NCBI GenBank assembly: GCA_965204665.1
Contig: OZ242002.1
Location: 1-64,000 of the forward strand
Origin: Nemesobacter sp965204665
Lineage (GTDB): Bacteria > Desulfobacterota_D > UBA1144 > Nemesobacterales > Nemesobacteraceae
Reading direction: 5' to 3'
DNA: 64,000 bases
Of this stretch, positions 25,401 through 34,051 are shown piece after piece; the first letter of the stretch is position 1; each line of letters starts with the position of its first letter. The notes under the pieces were generated by a model that did not search any database, was not told the origin of the DNA, and saw only the letters and a list, made by a program, of their open reading frames with translations. Made by a program: the position numbers and the translations under genes.

Positions 25401-25427
25401 TAAAAAAGAGCGGGTAAGACCCACTCT
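25401..25427 (-). terminator. Leader terminator/attenuator hairpin before rimP
   Basis: On the minus strand AGAGTGGGT-CTT-ACCCGCTCT (25427-25419 and 25415-25407) followed by TTTTTTA. This closely resembles the GUGGGC/GCCCAC-U6 hairpin found in the rimP leader of Gammaproteobacteria, which marks NusA-responsive control of this operon there. Regulation here is inferred from similarity and position. Confidence 0.75.
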
Positions 25428-26184
25428 TCTCAGCCTACCCCGATCCCTCGGGCATAAATTTACACAAAGTAAAAAAATCGGCAAGAACAATAACTCTGAG
25501 ACAGTTGTTCTGTAGCGTTTTCCTGGCTCTGTTTTCACGTGATGAAGACGGGACATGTGAGCGCATGTTTGCCGCTGTTTCAGTTCAAATCGAAGCAATT
25601 TGAAAGTCGGACCTCTTGATTCTGATGGAATTCAGTGCTGATTATCGAGAAATATCCAATCGTAACCGTTCGGTCAAGGTGTGGTGAACGAGCATTTTCA
25701 GCAGTTGAGGATTTGCTTATAGTTCCTGTGAAGTGGTTTCAGTCAGATGCCTTTTTTGGGTTTGTCGGATTTATTGTACCGGTCGCAATGTCCGCACCCT
25801 TTGGTGTTCCAGACATGTATTCATCCCGAGGCACGGTAGACGGTGCCCGTGCGCTGTGCGGACGGAAAATTTGCCGGCGTTTGCGGTAAAGCCACGGCCT
25901 CTGTGATCTAGCCGTTACAGATACCGATTATGTTCTTCGACATGGTGTCGGACGGAGAAAGAATCAGAGAGACGGAACAATACAATCGCCACATTGTGAG
26001 CCGCATCAGGAGAGTTGTGCCGGATCCAGAGAATTCATACAAAAAAAACAGGTACGGTAAAGTTATCTGAAAATCTTATCAGAACGGAGCAATATCTGTC
26101 CCAAGTGTTGCACTTCGAAATTTAGTGGGAGTTGAATATAATTGAGGAGGCGTGCACCAGTAGTTCTGACCGAGCGTCGCTACG
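25428..26184. other. Accessory intergenic region without a confident gene
   Basis: About 750 bp. Small frames exist (for example 25635-25889 plus, 84 codons; 25930-26070 plus, 46 codons, MFFDMVSDGERIRETEQYN) but none has a good ribosome binding site or recognisable motif. The promoter of the rimP operon should lie near its left end. Composition shifts towards the GC-rich endonuclease gene that follows. Confidence 0.45.
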
Positions 26185-27090
26185 ATGATTAAGAGACAGG
26201 ACATCCTTGAACTGGTAAACAACCTGAAGCCTCACAAGCGGGGTCATGTGGAAAGCCCACACAAGGCACTCTTGCTTCTGTATTCCCTCGGAAGGATTCA
26301 GCGCGGTTGCGAACGGCTTCAGGGTTATAGGGACCTCGAGTTAGATATCAAGAAACTTTTTGAGATGCGGGGCATTCGGCCTCGTCCGCATATGCCCTTC
26401 AAGGCGCTACGTACCGATAAGTTGTGGGAGGTGCCGGACAACGAGAACCTGACCGTCACGGCTAATGGCAGCTTTTTAATCAGAGAGCTAAAGGAGCTTG
26501 ATGTCGTAGGCGGCCTGCCCAGGGACATTCACGATGAGTTACAGAACGACCCGAAACTTGTTGCCGAGGTCACGCTGATGTTGCTCCATCGGTTTTTCCC
26601 GGAAACCCATCACGAGGACCTTCTACAGGCTGTTGGATTGACCAGTGTCGTCGTCGAAAATCACCCGTACATACCATCACACCGGCTGTGGCGCGACCCG
26701 AAGTTCAGAGAAATGGTCATCGACGAATACGGTGCCAGATGTGCAATCTGCGAACAGGACCTGACGATCGGAGGGCTTCCGTTCGATATCGAGGCCGCCC
26801 ACATCAGGCCCGTATGCGACAACGGGCCGCACATCATTCAAAATGGCTTGGCTATGTGTTCATTGCACCATAGAGCATTTGACCGAGGTGTTATAGGACT
26901 GCGCGAGGACAAGCACCTGTACCGGGTGATGGTGTCGGATCAGGTCGAAGGGACATCACGCCGGGCACTGCTTGATATCAACAACCGTGCCGTCGCGCCG
27001 CCTAGGCGCAGGAAATCATCTCCCGACCTCAAGTATGTCGAATACCATCAACGGCATTACTTTCGATCTCCGCCTGTAATGCGGAGTTAA
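26185..27090 (+). CDS. HNH endonuclease with phosphorothioate-binding (SBD) domain, type IV restriction-like
   Basis: 301 residues. The N-terminal half (residues 1 to about 160) has SPHKALLLLYSLGRI and RPHMPFKALRTDKLWEV, features I associate with the sulfur-binding domain of ScoMcrA/SprMcrA-type enzymes, which recognise phosphorothioated DNA. The C-terminal half is an HNH nuclease: CAICEQDL (zinc-type cysteines), DIEAAHIRPVCDNGPH, NGLAMCSLHHRAFDRG. Such enzymes cut DNA modified by Dnd/Ssp systems and act as stand-alone defence. No dnd or ssp modification genes are seen, in line with a type IV role. GC-rich compared with both neighbours; no ribosome binding site is evident before the ATG. Confidence 0.82.
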   Translation: MIKRQDILELVNNLKPHKRGHVESPHKALLLLYSLGRIQRGCERLQGYRDLELDIKKLFEMRGIRPRPHMPFKALRTDKLWEVPDNENLTVTANGSFLIRELKELDVVGGLPRDIHDELQNDPKLVAEVTLMLLHRFFPETHHEDLLQAVGLTSVVVENHPYIPSHRLWRDPKFREMVIDEYGARCAICEQDLTIGGLPFDIEAAHIRPVCDNGPHIIQNGLAMCSLHHRAFDRGVIGLREDKHLYRVMVSDQVEGTSRRALLDINNRAVAPPRRRKSSPDLKYVEYHQRHYFRSPPVMRS

Positions 27091-27521
27091 CTCTCCGGCA
27101 TTGTGCCACCGCTCCACTTTCCTGCACACAAAAGAACGCGAAGTTGAAGGATGCGCCGCCATTGTTGCGGATAGCGGACAGGTTTCAGTCGGTTATATCC
27201 AACCTTTGGATGTAAGAATCCGCTAAGAGTCCCCGCCACTAATCCTGTTTTGCTTTAATGGGCGAATTGAATCAGCGGTGGAAAAAGACCTGCTCAACTC
27301 CAGTACAACACCCAGAAACAAGTGACCTCCATATTCTGGTGCATCCCAGATCTCATCATGATCAATAGCGTTATCACAAGCCTGTGCTGTTTGAATAATT
27401 ATCATGACAAGGAAAAACATTACGTTGTTCGATGAGAAAACCGACCACTCACGTCGAACAAGATTTTCTCACTTTCTCAGAGAAAACCGGAAGACTCGCA
27501 GAACTTATAGACGAGATGGAA
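27091..27521. other. Intergenic region between the endonuclease and uvrB
   Basis: About 430 bp. A minus-strand frame (27223-27420, 65 codons, with a hydrophobic start MFFLVMIIIQTAQA) could be a small exported protein but has no clear ribosome binding site and no recognised relatives. Nothing else seen. Confidence 0.4.
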
Positions 27522-29588
27522 TCATGCTGTAGTTTCCGCGTATTTTATCTCAAGTTCCTGCAATTTCCTTATTCTGTCGCGGAATTGAGCCGCTTTTTCG
27601 AATTCAAGTTTTTTCACAGCGACTTTCATCTCGCGGGAAAGTCCCGCCACCAACTCCGGAATCCTATCCGGTGCAACATCAAGCAGGTCTTGTTCTTTCG
27701 TGTTGGAAAGATCAAGGTGATCAGATTCATATATGGAGCCCAGAATATCTGTTATGTTCTTTTCCACAGTTTTGGGAACTATGCCGTTTTTCTCATTGTA
27801 TTTCATCTGGATGTCCCTTCTTCTGCGTGTCTCGGCTATGGCCGTGCGCATGGACCCCGTCATAAAATCAGCATAGAGAATCACCCTGCCGTCAACGTTC
27901 CTCGCTGCGCGTCCGAAGATCTGAATAAGCGAGGTTTCGGAACGAAGGTAGCCTTCTTTATCCGCATCGAGGACCGCCACCAAGGAGACCTCGGGTATAT
28001 CAAGCCCTTCGCGAAGAAGATTTATTCCAATTAATATGTCAAAGTGTGCAGCACGAAGGTCTCTTACAATTTTTATCCTCTCAAGTGTTTCGATTTCAGA
28101 GTGGAGATACTCCACTCTGAGACCCATTTCTCCGTAGTAATCGGTTAGGTCCTCCGCCATCTTCTTCGTAAGAGTGGTAACAAGCGCTCTGTGTCCCTCT
28201 TCGGCTGTTTTTCTAAGTTCGCCGAACAGGTCTTCCACCTGGTTTTGCGCAGAACGCACATCAACCGACGGGTCGGCAAGCCCCGTAGGTCTTATTATCT
28301 GCTCCACCACAGAAGGATGTGAACACTCCATTTCGTACTGCCCGGGCGTCGCCGAAACATATATCACCTGACCAACCTTAGCCTGGAACTCCTCAAAATT
28401 AAGAGGTCTGTTGTCAAATGCGGAAGGCAGGCGAAAACCGTTTTCCACAAGAGACCGCTTTCTGCTCCTGTCACCCAGGTACATACCTCGAAGTTGAGGA
28501 ATCATCTGGTGGCTTTCATCTATAACGCACAGAAAGTCATCTGGAAAATAATCAATCAATGTATACGGAGGCTGACCGGGACTGCGTCCGGAGATATATC
28601 TTGAATAATTCTCTATTCCGGGACAAAAACCCATTGTCTCAAGAAGTTCAAGGTCAAATCTGGTTTTTTCCTCAAGACGGTCCGCTTCCAGTTGCTTTCC
28701 CTGAGTTTTCAGCTCCGCAAGTCGAATCTCAAGTTCTTTTTCTATACTCTCCACCGCCTGCTCAAGCACGCTTTTGGGAGCCACATAGTGCGATCCCGGG
28801 AAAATGGAGATCTGCTCTATCACTTCAATAGTCTTTCCGCTGACAGGGTCTATCCTTCTTATGGACTCTATTGAGTCTCCGAAGAATTCAACCCGTAATG
28901 CTGCTGTCTCCTCATGGGATGGAAACACATCTACCACATCCCCTCTTACCCTGTAATTACCACGGTCAAGGTCGTCAATTTTTCTTTCATAGCGGACCTC
29001 CTCTAATCTCAGCGCAAAATCATTTCTTGAAATCTCCATTCCAATTTCGATTTCAGTAAGCATTCCGTAGTAGACCTTCGGCGCTCCGATTCCGTATATA
29101 GCCGAGACGCTTGAGACTATTATCACATCCCTGTTCGAGAAAAGAGCTTTCGTGGCTGCGTGGCGCATGCGGTCTATGTACTCGTTTATAGACGCATCTT
29201 TTTCTATATAGGTGTCAGTTTCAGGTATGTAGGCTTCCGGCTGGTAGTAGTCGTAGTAACTTACAAAGTAATGAACCTCGTTATCGGGAAAAAGATCCCG
29301 AAGTTCCGCATATATCTGCGCTGCAAGGGTTTTGTTGTGAACGAGTACGAGAGAAGGACGATTTGATTCGGCTATGACGTGGGCGATGGTAAAAGTCTTG
29401 CCGCTTCCAGTAACTCCGAGGAGAACTTGATTTCTGCGTCCAGTTTCTAGACCTTGAATTAGAAAGGAAATGGCCTCAGGCTGGTCTCCCCTGGGTTCAA
29501 AAGCGCTTTTCATTCTGAAAGACGATTTTCCTCGAACCATATCGGGTATCATTTTAACCAGTACTGATTTTTCTACGCAATTAGCCAA
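27522..29588 (-). CDS. uvrB: Excinuclease ABC subunit UvrB
   Basis: Damage-verification helicase-like subunit of nucleotide excision repair. Walker A GVTGSGKT, the beta-hairpin region VSYYDYYQPEAYIP, DEXD-type box VIDESH, helicase motif VI QIFGRAARN, and the C-terminal UvrC-binding UVR motif (AVKKLEFEKAAQFRDRIRKL) are present. Up to 688 residues; the annotated start is the most upstream candidate (TTG). Family alignments favour ATG at 29540 (MVRGKSS) or 29513 (MKSAFEPRGDQPEA). Divergent from cobA-hemD. Confidence 0.96.
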   Translation of the reverse strand: MANCVEKSVLVKMIPDMVRGKSSFRMKSAFEPRGDQPEAISFLIQGLETGRRNQVLLGVTGSGKTFTIAHVIAESNRPSLVLVHNKTLAAQIYAELRDLFPDNEVHYFVSYYDYYQPEAYIPETDTYIEKDASINEYIDRMRHAATKALFSNRDVIIVSSVSAIYGIGAPKVYYGMLTEIEIGMEISRNDFALRLEEVRYERKIDDLDRGNYRVRGDVVDVFPSHEETAALRVEFFGDSIESIRRIDPVSGKTIEVIEQISIFPGSHYVAPKSVLEQAVESIEKELEIRLAELKTQGKQLEADRLEEKTRFDLELLETMGFCPGIENYSRYISGRSPGQPPYTLIDYFPDDFLCVIDESHQMIPQLRGMYLGDRSRKRSLVENGFRLPSAFDNRPLNFEEFQAKVGQVIYVSATPGQYEMECSHPSVVEQIIRPTGLADPSVDVRSAQNQVEDLFGELRKTAEEGHRALVTTLTKKMAEDLTDYYGEMGLRVEYLHSEIETLERIKIVRDLRAAHFDILIGINLLREGLDIPEVSLVAVLDADKEGYLRSETSLIQIFGRAARNVDGRVILYADFMTGSMRTAIAETRRRRDIQMKYNEKNGIVPKTVEKNITDILGSIYESDHLDLSNTKEQDLLDVAPDRIPELVAGLSREMKVAVKKLEFEKAAQFRDRIRKLQELEIKYAETTA

Positions 29589-29658
29589 TAAGGGGCGGGG
29601 CGGGAAGATATACGCCTCAGAAATTTACAGATCAGAACATATCGACGACTACCTTGGT

Positions 29659-31164
29659 ATGAATGATAAAAAGGGCAAAGTTTATCTTATCGGAGCGGGT
29701 CCCGGCGACACTGGACTTCTGACACTGAGAGGAAAGGAAATTCTGGAACAATCCCAAACAGTAATTTACGATTCTCTTGTAAACCCGCATATTCTCAGAT
29801 TCTGCCGAGGCGACGCGGAACTAATTTTTGTGGGCAAACGCAAAGGACACGCTTATATTGCTCAGGAAGAAATAAACAGACTTCTCGTGAAGTCTGCCGA
29901 GCAAGGTAAAACCGTGGCCAGGCTCAAGGGCGGAGACCCGTTTGTGTTCGGAAGAGGAGGAGAAGAGGCGGAAGCTTTGGCGGAAAGAGGCATTGAGATT
30001 GAAGTTGTTCCGGGAGTCAGTTCAATTACCTCTGTGCCCGCATACGGAGGAATTCCCGTCACCCACAGGAAGTACAACTCATCCTTTGCCGTCTTTACCG
30101 GACATGACGGCGGGGATTTTGATCCTGATCCGACGAGAATCAATACCATGGTTTTTCTCATGGGACTTGGATCTATCGAAAACATAATGAAAAAATTACT
30201 CGAACTCGGGAAAAAACCCTCTACTCCAGTCGCCGTCATATCACGAGGCACTCTGCCTGAACAAGTGTCGGTTTTGGGAACTATCTCAGACATAGTTGAA
30301 AAAACAACGATGCTTGAGGTTCAGACCCCGGCGACCATAGTGGTAGGAGAAGTATCCACTCTGGGGGAAAGAACCTCATGGTACGAAAGAAAACCGCTTT
30401 TCGGAAAAACGGTGATTATAACCAGAGAAGCAAGTAAGTGTTGTGAGTTTTCAAGAACGCTGGTTTCTCTGGGGGCGGGAGTCGTCGAATTTCCAACGAT
30501 AGAAATAAGACCGGTAAGAGGAACAAAAACCCAGGAATCCTCCGTTTATAACGTGGAAAAATATGATTTCCTCATATTCACAAGCGTAAACGGAGTGAAC
30601 CACTACTTTGATGTGCTCAAATCCTACGGGAAAGATTCACGCACGCTTGGAGGAAAAGAGATAATAGCGATCGGGGAAAACACTTCACAGGAACTTGCAA
30701 AATACAACATTTTCTCCGACTACCTTCCCTATAACTATACCGCAGAAGGGGTAATATCTGTTGCGGAGAAACTTAACTTTAAAGGGAAAAAAGTACTCAT
30801 TCCCAGAGCACTCGAGGCACGGGAAATCCTCCCTGAAACATTTCGAGAAATGGGGGCGGATGTGGAAGTGCTTTGCGTCTATGAAACAATTGTTCCCGAC
30901 TACGGAGAAGATGAACTTGACGGTATAAAAGAGAAAATTGAGGAAGAGGAAATAGATCTTGTCACATTTACAAGTTCATCAACTGCAAAAAATTTCTTTT
31001 CTCTTCTTGGGAAAACCTCCGGATTTTTCACTGGTACTGAGTTTGCCTCGATAGGTCCTGTAACCACCGCTACGCTCAAAACCCTCGGTTTTGATGCGGT
31101 ACTGACTGCAGATGTTCATACAGTGCGTGGTCTTACGGAAAAAATTCTTGAGTTTTATTCTTGA
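29659..31164 (+). CDS. cobA-hemD: Fused uroporphyrinogen-III C-methyltransferase / uroporphyrinogen-III synthase
   Basis: Two tetrapyrrole enzymes in one chain. Residues 1 to about 245 are the SAM-dependent methyltransferase making precorrin-2 (KVYLIGAGPGDTGLLTLRG, ARLKGGDPFVFGRGGEEA, VPGVSS, GIPVTHR, MGLGSI). Residues about 255-501 are uroporphyrinogen-III synthase, HemD (KTVIITREASK, FLIFTSVNGVN, AIGENTSQELAKY, LIPRALEAREILPE, VTFTSSSTAKNF). A longer frame begins at 29470, inside uvrB on the other strand, but the ATG at 29659 gives the family N-terminus. Such fusions occur in Firmicutes and deltaproteobacteria. One chain supplies uroporphyrinogen-III and diverts it to siroheme/cobalamin. 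Confidence 0.94.
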   Translation: MNDKKGKVYLIGAGPGDTGLLTLRGKEILEQSQTVIYDSLVNPHILRFCRGDAELIFVGKRKGHAYIAQEEINRLLVKSAEQGKTVARLKGGDPFVFGRGGEEAEALAERGIEIEVVPGVSSITSVPAYGGIPVTHRKYNSSFAVFTGHDGGDFDPDPTRINTMVFLMGLGSIENIMKKLLELGKKPSTPVAVISRGTLPEQVSVLGTISDIVEKTTMLEVQTPATIVVGEVSTLGERTSWYERKPLFGKTVIITREASKCCEFSRTLVSLGAGVVEFPTIEIRPVRGTKTQESSVYNVEKYDFLIFTSVNGVNHYFDVLKSYGKDSRTLGGKEIIAIGENTSQELAKYNIFSDYLPYNYTAEGVISVAEKLNFKGKKVLIPRALEAREILPETFREMGADVEVLCVYETIVPDYGEDELDGIKEKIEEEEIDLVTFTSSSTAKNFFSLLGKTSGFFTGTEFASIGPVTTATLKTLGFDAVLTADVHTVRGLTEKILEFYS

Positions 31165-31187
31165 ATTGAAAACAAAAACGCTTTGAA

Positions 31188-31922
31188 ATGCCAAGATTCC
31201 CGATCGGAAAAAAGTTTGTTTCGAAAGGTGGCAAAGTCCTCCGCGGAATCATATCCCCAAGTGATTACTCCCACATAACAAAAGTGCTCAGACTCAAGCC
31301 CGGCGACCGTATAACGGTTTTTGACGAAGAGTGCTTTGAATACCACGGAGTAATAAGCAACATATACTCCGGAACTATAGAGTTGTGCGTTGATGATTTC
31401 CGTAGCGTAGAAACGGAATCTCCGCTTGAACTGAATCTGTTCCAGGCAATTCTGAAAGGAAGCAGGATGGACGGAGTAATCAGACAGACGACCCAGCTTG
31501 GAGTATCGGGGATTTTTCCCGTGATTTCGGAAAGAACACAGGTCAGGAAAACCGATAAGGCGGATAGGTGGAACAAGATAGCACTTGAATCGATCAAGCA
31601 GTGTGGAAGGTCAAACGCTCCCATAGTATCGCAACCGATTGACTTTTCCACTTCACTTAAGACAAGAAGTAAAAGCGAACTTAAGATAGTATTTCATGAA
31701 AAGCATAATGAACTGCTTTGTGACTACATGAATTCCCGAAGCGCCGAGGTGAAGTCAATAAATGTTCTTATAGGACCCGAGGGCGGTTTTTCAGATGCGG
31801 AGGTTTCCTCAGCCGAAGAAAACGGCTACAATGCGCTCGGGCTCGGAAAAAGAATACTGAGAGCGGAAACAGCTTCAGTTGTAAGCCTTGCGCTTCTTCA
31901 ATCATATTTTGGAGATATTTAG
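31188..31922 (+). CDS. rsmE: 16S rRNA (uracil1498-N3)-methyltransferase RsmE
   Basis: SPOUT-fold methyltransferase, 244 residues. N-terminal PUA-like domain (HITKVLRLKPGDRITVFDE) followed by the knotted SAM-binding domain: RMDGVIRQTTQLGV, RWNKIALESIKQCGRSNAP, LIGPEGGFSDAEV and LGKRILRAETASVVSLALL. 23 bp after cobA-hemD, same strand, so possibly cotranscribed. Confidence 0.94.
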   Translation: MPRFPIGKKFVSKGGKVLRGIISPSDYSHITKVLRLKPGDRITVFDEECFEYHGVISNIYSGTIELCVDDFRSVETESPLELNLFQAILKGSRMDGVIRQTTQLGVSGIFPVISERTQVRKTDKADRWNKIALESIKQCGRSNAPIVSQPIDFSTSLKTRSKSELKIVFHEKHNELLCDYMNSRSAEVKSINVLIGPEGGFSDAEVSSAEENGYNALGLGKRILRAETASVVSLALLQSYFGDI

Positions 31923-32023
31923 GAAACTTGATTCAACAGGCGTAAAGAAATTCAACTTCATCAATTTCACTGAAAACCGATCAGACTATCATTTCGAAAC
32001 GAAAAGTTACGAGGAAATCGAGA

Positions 32024-34021
32024 TTAAACAGGAGTCGCTTGGATTTTTTTTCTAAGTGGATCCATACCCCAGAGAGAAAGGGAGACTTCCTCTCCTATTC
32101 TAAATGTCCTGCCGCCGGTATTGGAAAGCGGAAGTTCTATGAGGAATTCAGGTATATAGACATTAAACCTGTTATACCCTTCGGAACTCACGTACCCCGT
32201 TGCTCCCTTTATCCCGTTCTCCATAATATAGCGTATAAGCCAGTACCTTCCCCTGCTTCTCTGAGCATTCTTTATCTCTCTGGTAGTTAGACTTAAACGC
32301 GTGTTGGTGTCCTGAAGTTCACTTTCATCATAAAGAATTTTTTTCCCCTTGAGCCAGGAAACGAGTTGGCGCTGCATGAGAACATCCGCATATCTTCTAA
32401 TTGGAGAAGTGGTCTGAACATAACAGTCAACTCCGAGAGATTTATGAATCTTAGGTGTAAGAGCAACGAAAGTCGGTTTGAGATGCTTTATCACCTTCAC
32501 GGGGAAAAGAATATCTCGGGGATCAATATCTCTAGCCTCAGGACCAATATCTTGTGTCTGAGACCGAAAAAGCGCAGGAACGCCGTTTTTTCTGAAAAAA
32601 TCTCCGCAGAGTCGATTCATAAGTACCATGAATTCAGATATAACTCTATGTGCCGGAGAGTTCATATTGTCCCGGTACAGGGATATCTTGTCGCGGTCGC
32701 CTATGCTTATCTTCAACTCAGGAAGTTGTACTATAAACGCACCCTTCTCCACCCGCACGCGCCGCAAAGAATCGGCAAGAGCAATGAGGGTTCGCCCCCA
32801 TTGAGTTTCGCAGAAAATATCCGTCGCATCGCCGTAGGAAAGATTCTGCGAAACTCTGACTACAGTTGTTTCAAAATCGTAGTCGATCGGGGTCAGGTCT
32901 TTTTCATTGAAAACAGCAAAAAGGGAAAGCGCGGGACGCTCACTCCCTGCAGAAAGGCTCAGTCTTCGCTCGACAAGCTCAGAAGGAAACATGTCCATAG
33001 ACCCCTCAGGGAAATAAACCGTTTCGACACGGTCAAGACACCCCTTGTCAAGAAAAGACCCTTGCTCAACAACATGGGCTACGTTTGATATGTGAACGCC
33101 GAGTGTTATCCGTTCACCTTTCTGTTCAATGGAAACGGCATCATCGAAATCCCTGGTAGTTTCGCTGTCTACAGAAAAAACACGAAGGTCCGTTCTGTCA
33201 ACAAGTCCGGTGAAATTCTGCTCCGCTTTCAGAATGTTCTCAGTCTCTTCTGCGGATCTCGCAGTGCGACGAAAACAGAATGCGATTTTTTTTGATTCAC
33301 AGTCATCGTACTTTTCCCAAAATCCAATTTTTATCAAAAATTCAACCGCACCTGAAATTTCTTTAATCCCTGTTTCGGAAAGAAAAGACTTGGCCTCCTT
33401 CGCGCGTTCATAGCCGTCAGGGTCTATCGCATAGCGCTCGACCAGTTCTAGGAACTCGCAATACCGCTCATCCACTTCCGGCACGGTCCCGCCGGAAAGA
33501 ACAGACCTCACCCAGTCGGCCGCAACCCGGGTTCTTTCCTTTTTTCTTCTTTTAAGTTCCTCAGTCTGCAATGTCTGGGAAACTTCATCCGGAGATCGAA
33601 TCAAGTACCCGTTTTCCGCTCTTTCCAAGTAGACGGAGTTTTTATCGACAGCCCAGAAAAAAAGAGCCCTTTGCCAAGGATCAATATCTTCTTCCGAATA
33701 AAGAGTCAGCAGGTCCTCGAAGTTAACGATACTTTGTCCATCTAAAAAACACTCCCATAGTGTTTCAACATCAATCTGTTCTTTTCCTTCTTCAAGATCC
33801 CTTCTCCGTTTTTTCATTTCGAGTTTTCGCTCGGAATCATTCATAGTGGATGGTATGGTAATTCCGCTCAGTAGAACGATTTTTTTCGGATCAACATCGT
33901 AACGCTTCCCGTCCTCGCAGAAAAGCGATACCTTGACAGTCCCCCGACTGATGACGATACCTAGAGCCGGCTCCCTTCGTTTTCTGTAGAAAACAAGTTC
34001 ATCTATTCGGGGATGATTCAT
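32024..34021 (-). CDS. RNB-domain exoribonuclease (RNase II/R family)
   Basis: 665 residues; hydrolytic 3'-5' exoribonuclease. The catalytic RNB domain starts near residue 290 with FSVDSETTRDFDDAVSIE (metal-binding aspartates), then GVHISNVAHVV, YFPEGSMDMFP, and TTSPIRRYADVLMQRQL. The N-terminal part lacks clear cold-shock domains and the C-terminal S1-like domain is short (GYNRFNVYIPEFLIELP), so it resembles the shorter RNase II-like (cyanobacterial/plant-type) proteins rather than full RNase R. The gene is convergent with rsmE and lies 30 bp after pyrG. Confidence 0.9.
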   Translation of the reverse strand: MNHPRIDELVFYRKRREPALGIVISRGTVKVSLFCEDGKRYDVDPKKIVLLSGITIPSTMNDSERKLEMKKRRRDLEEGKEQIDVETLWECFLDGQSIVNFEDLLTLYSEEDIDPWQRALFFWAVDKNSVYLERAENGYLIRSPDEVSQTLQTEELKRRKKERTRVAADWVRSVLSGGTVPEVDERYCEFLELVERYAIDPDGYERAKEAKSFLSETGIKEISGAVEFLIKIGFWEKYDDCESKKIAFCFRRTARSAEETENILKAEQNFTGLVDRTDLRVFSVDSETTRDFDDAVSIEQKGERITLGVHISNVAHVVEQGSFLDKGCLDRVETVYFPEGSMDMFPSELVERRLSLSAGSERPALSLFAVFNEKDLTPIDYDFETTVVRVSQNLSYGDATDIFCETQWGRTLIALADSLRRVRVEKGAFIVQLPELKISIGDRDKISLYRDNMNSPAHRVISEFMVLMNRLCGDFFRKNGVPALFRSQTQDIGPEARDIDPRDILFPVKVIKHLKPTFVALTPKIHKSLGVDCYVQTTSPIRRYADVLMQRQLVSWLKGKKILYDESELQDTNTRLSLTTREIKNAQRSRGRYWLIRYIMENGIKGATGYVSSEGYNRFNVYIPEFLIELPLSNTGGRTFRIGEEVSLSLWGMDPLRKKIQATPV

Positions 34022-34051
34022 CGTATGGAGAAAACCGACCGGAGAATCCGA

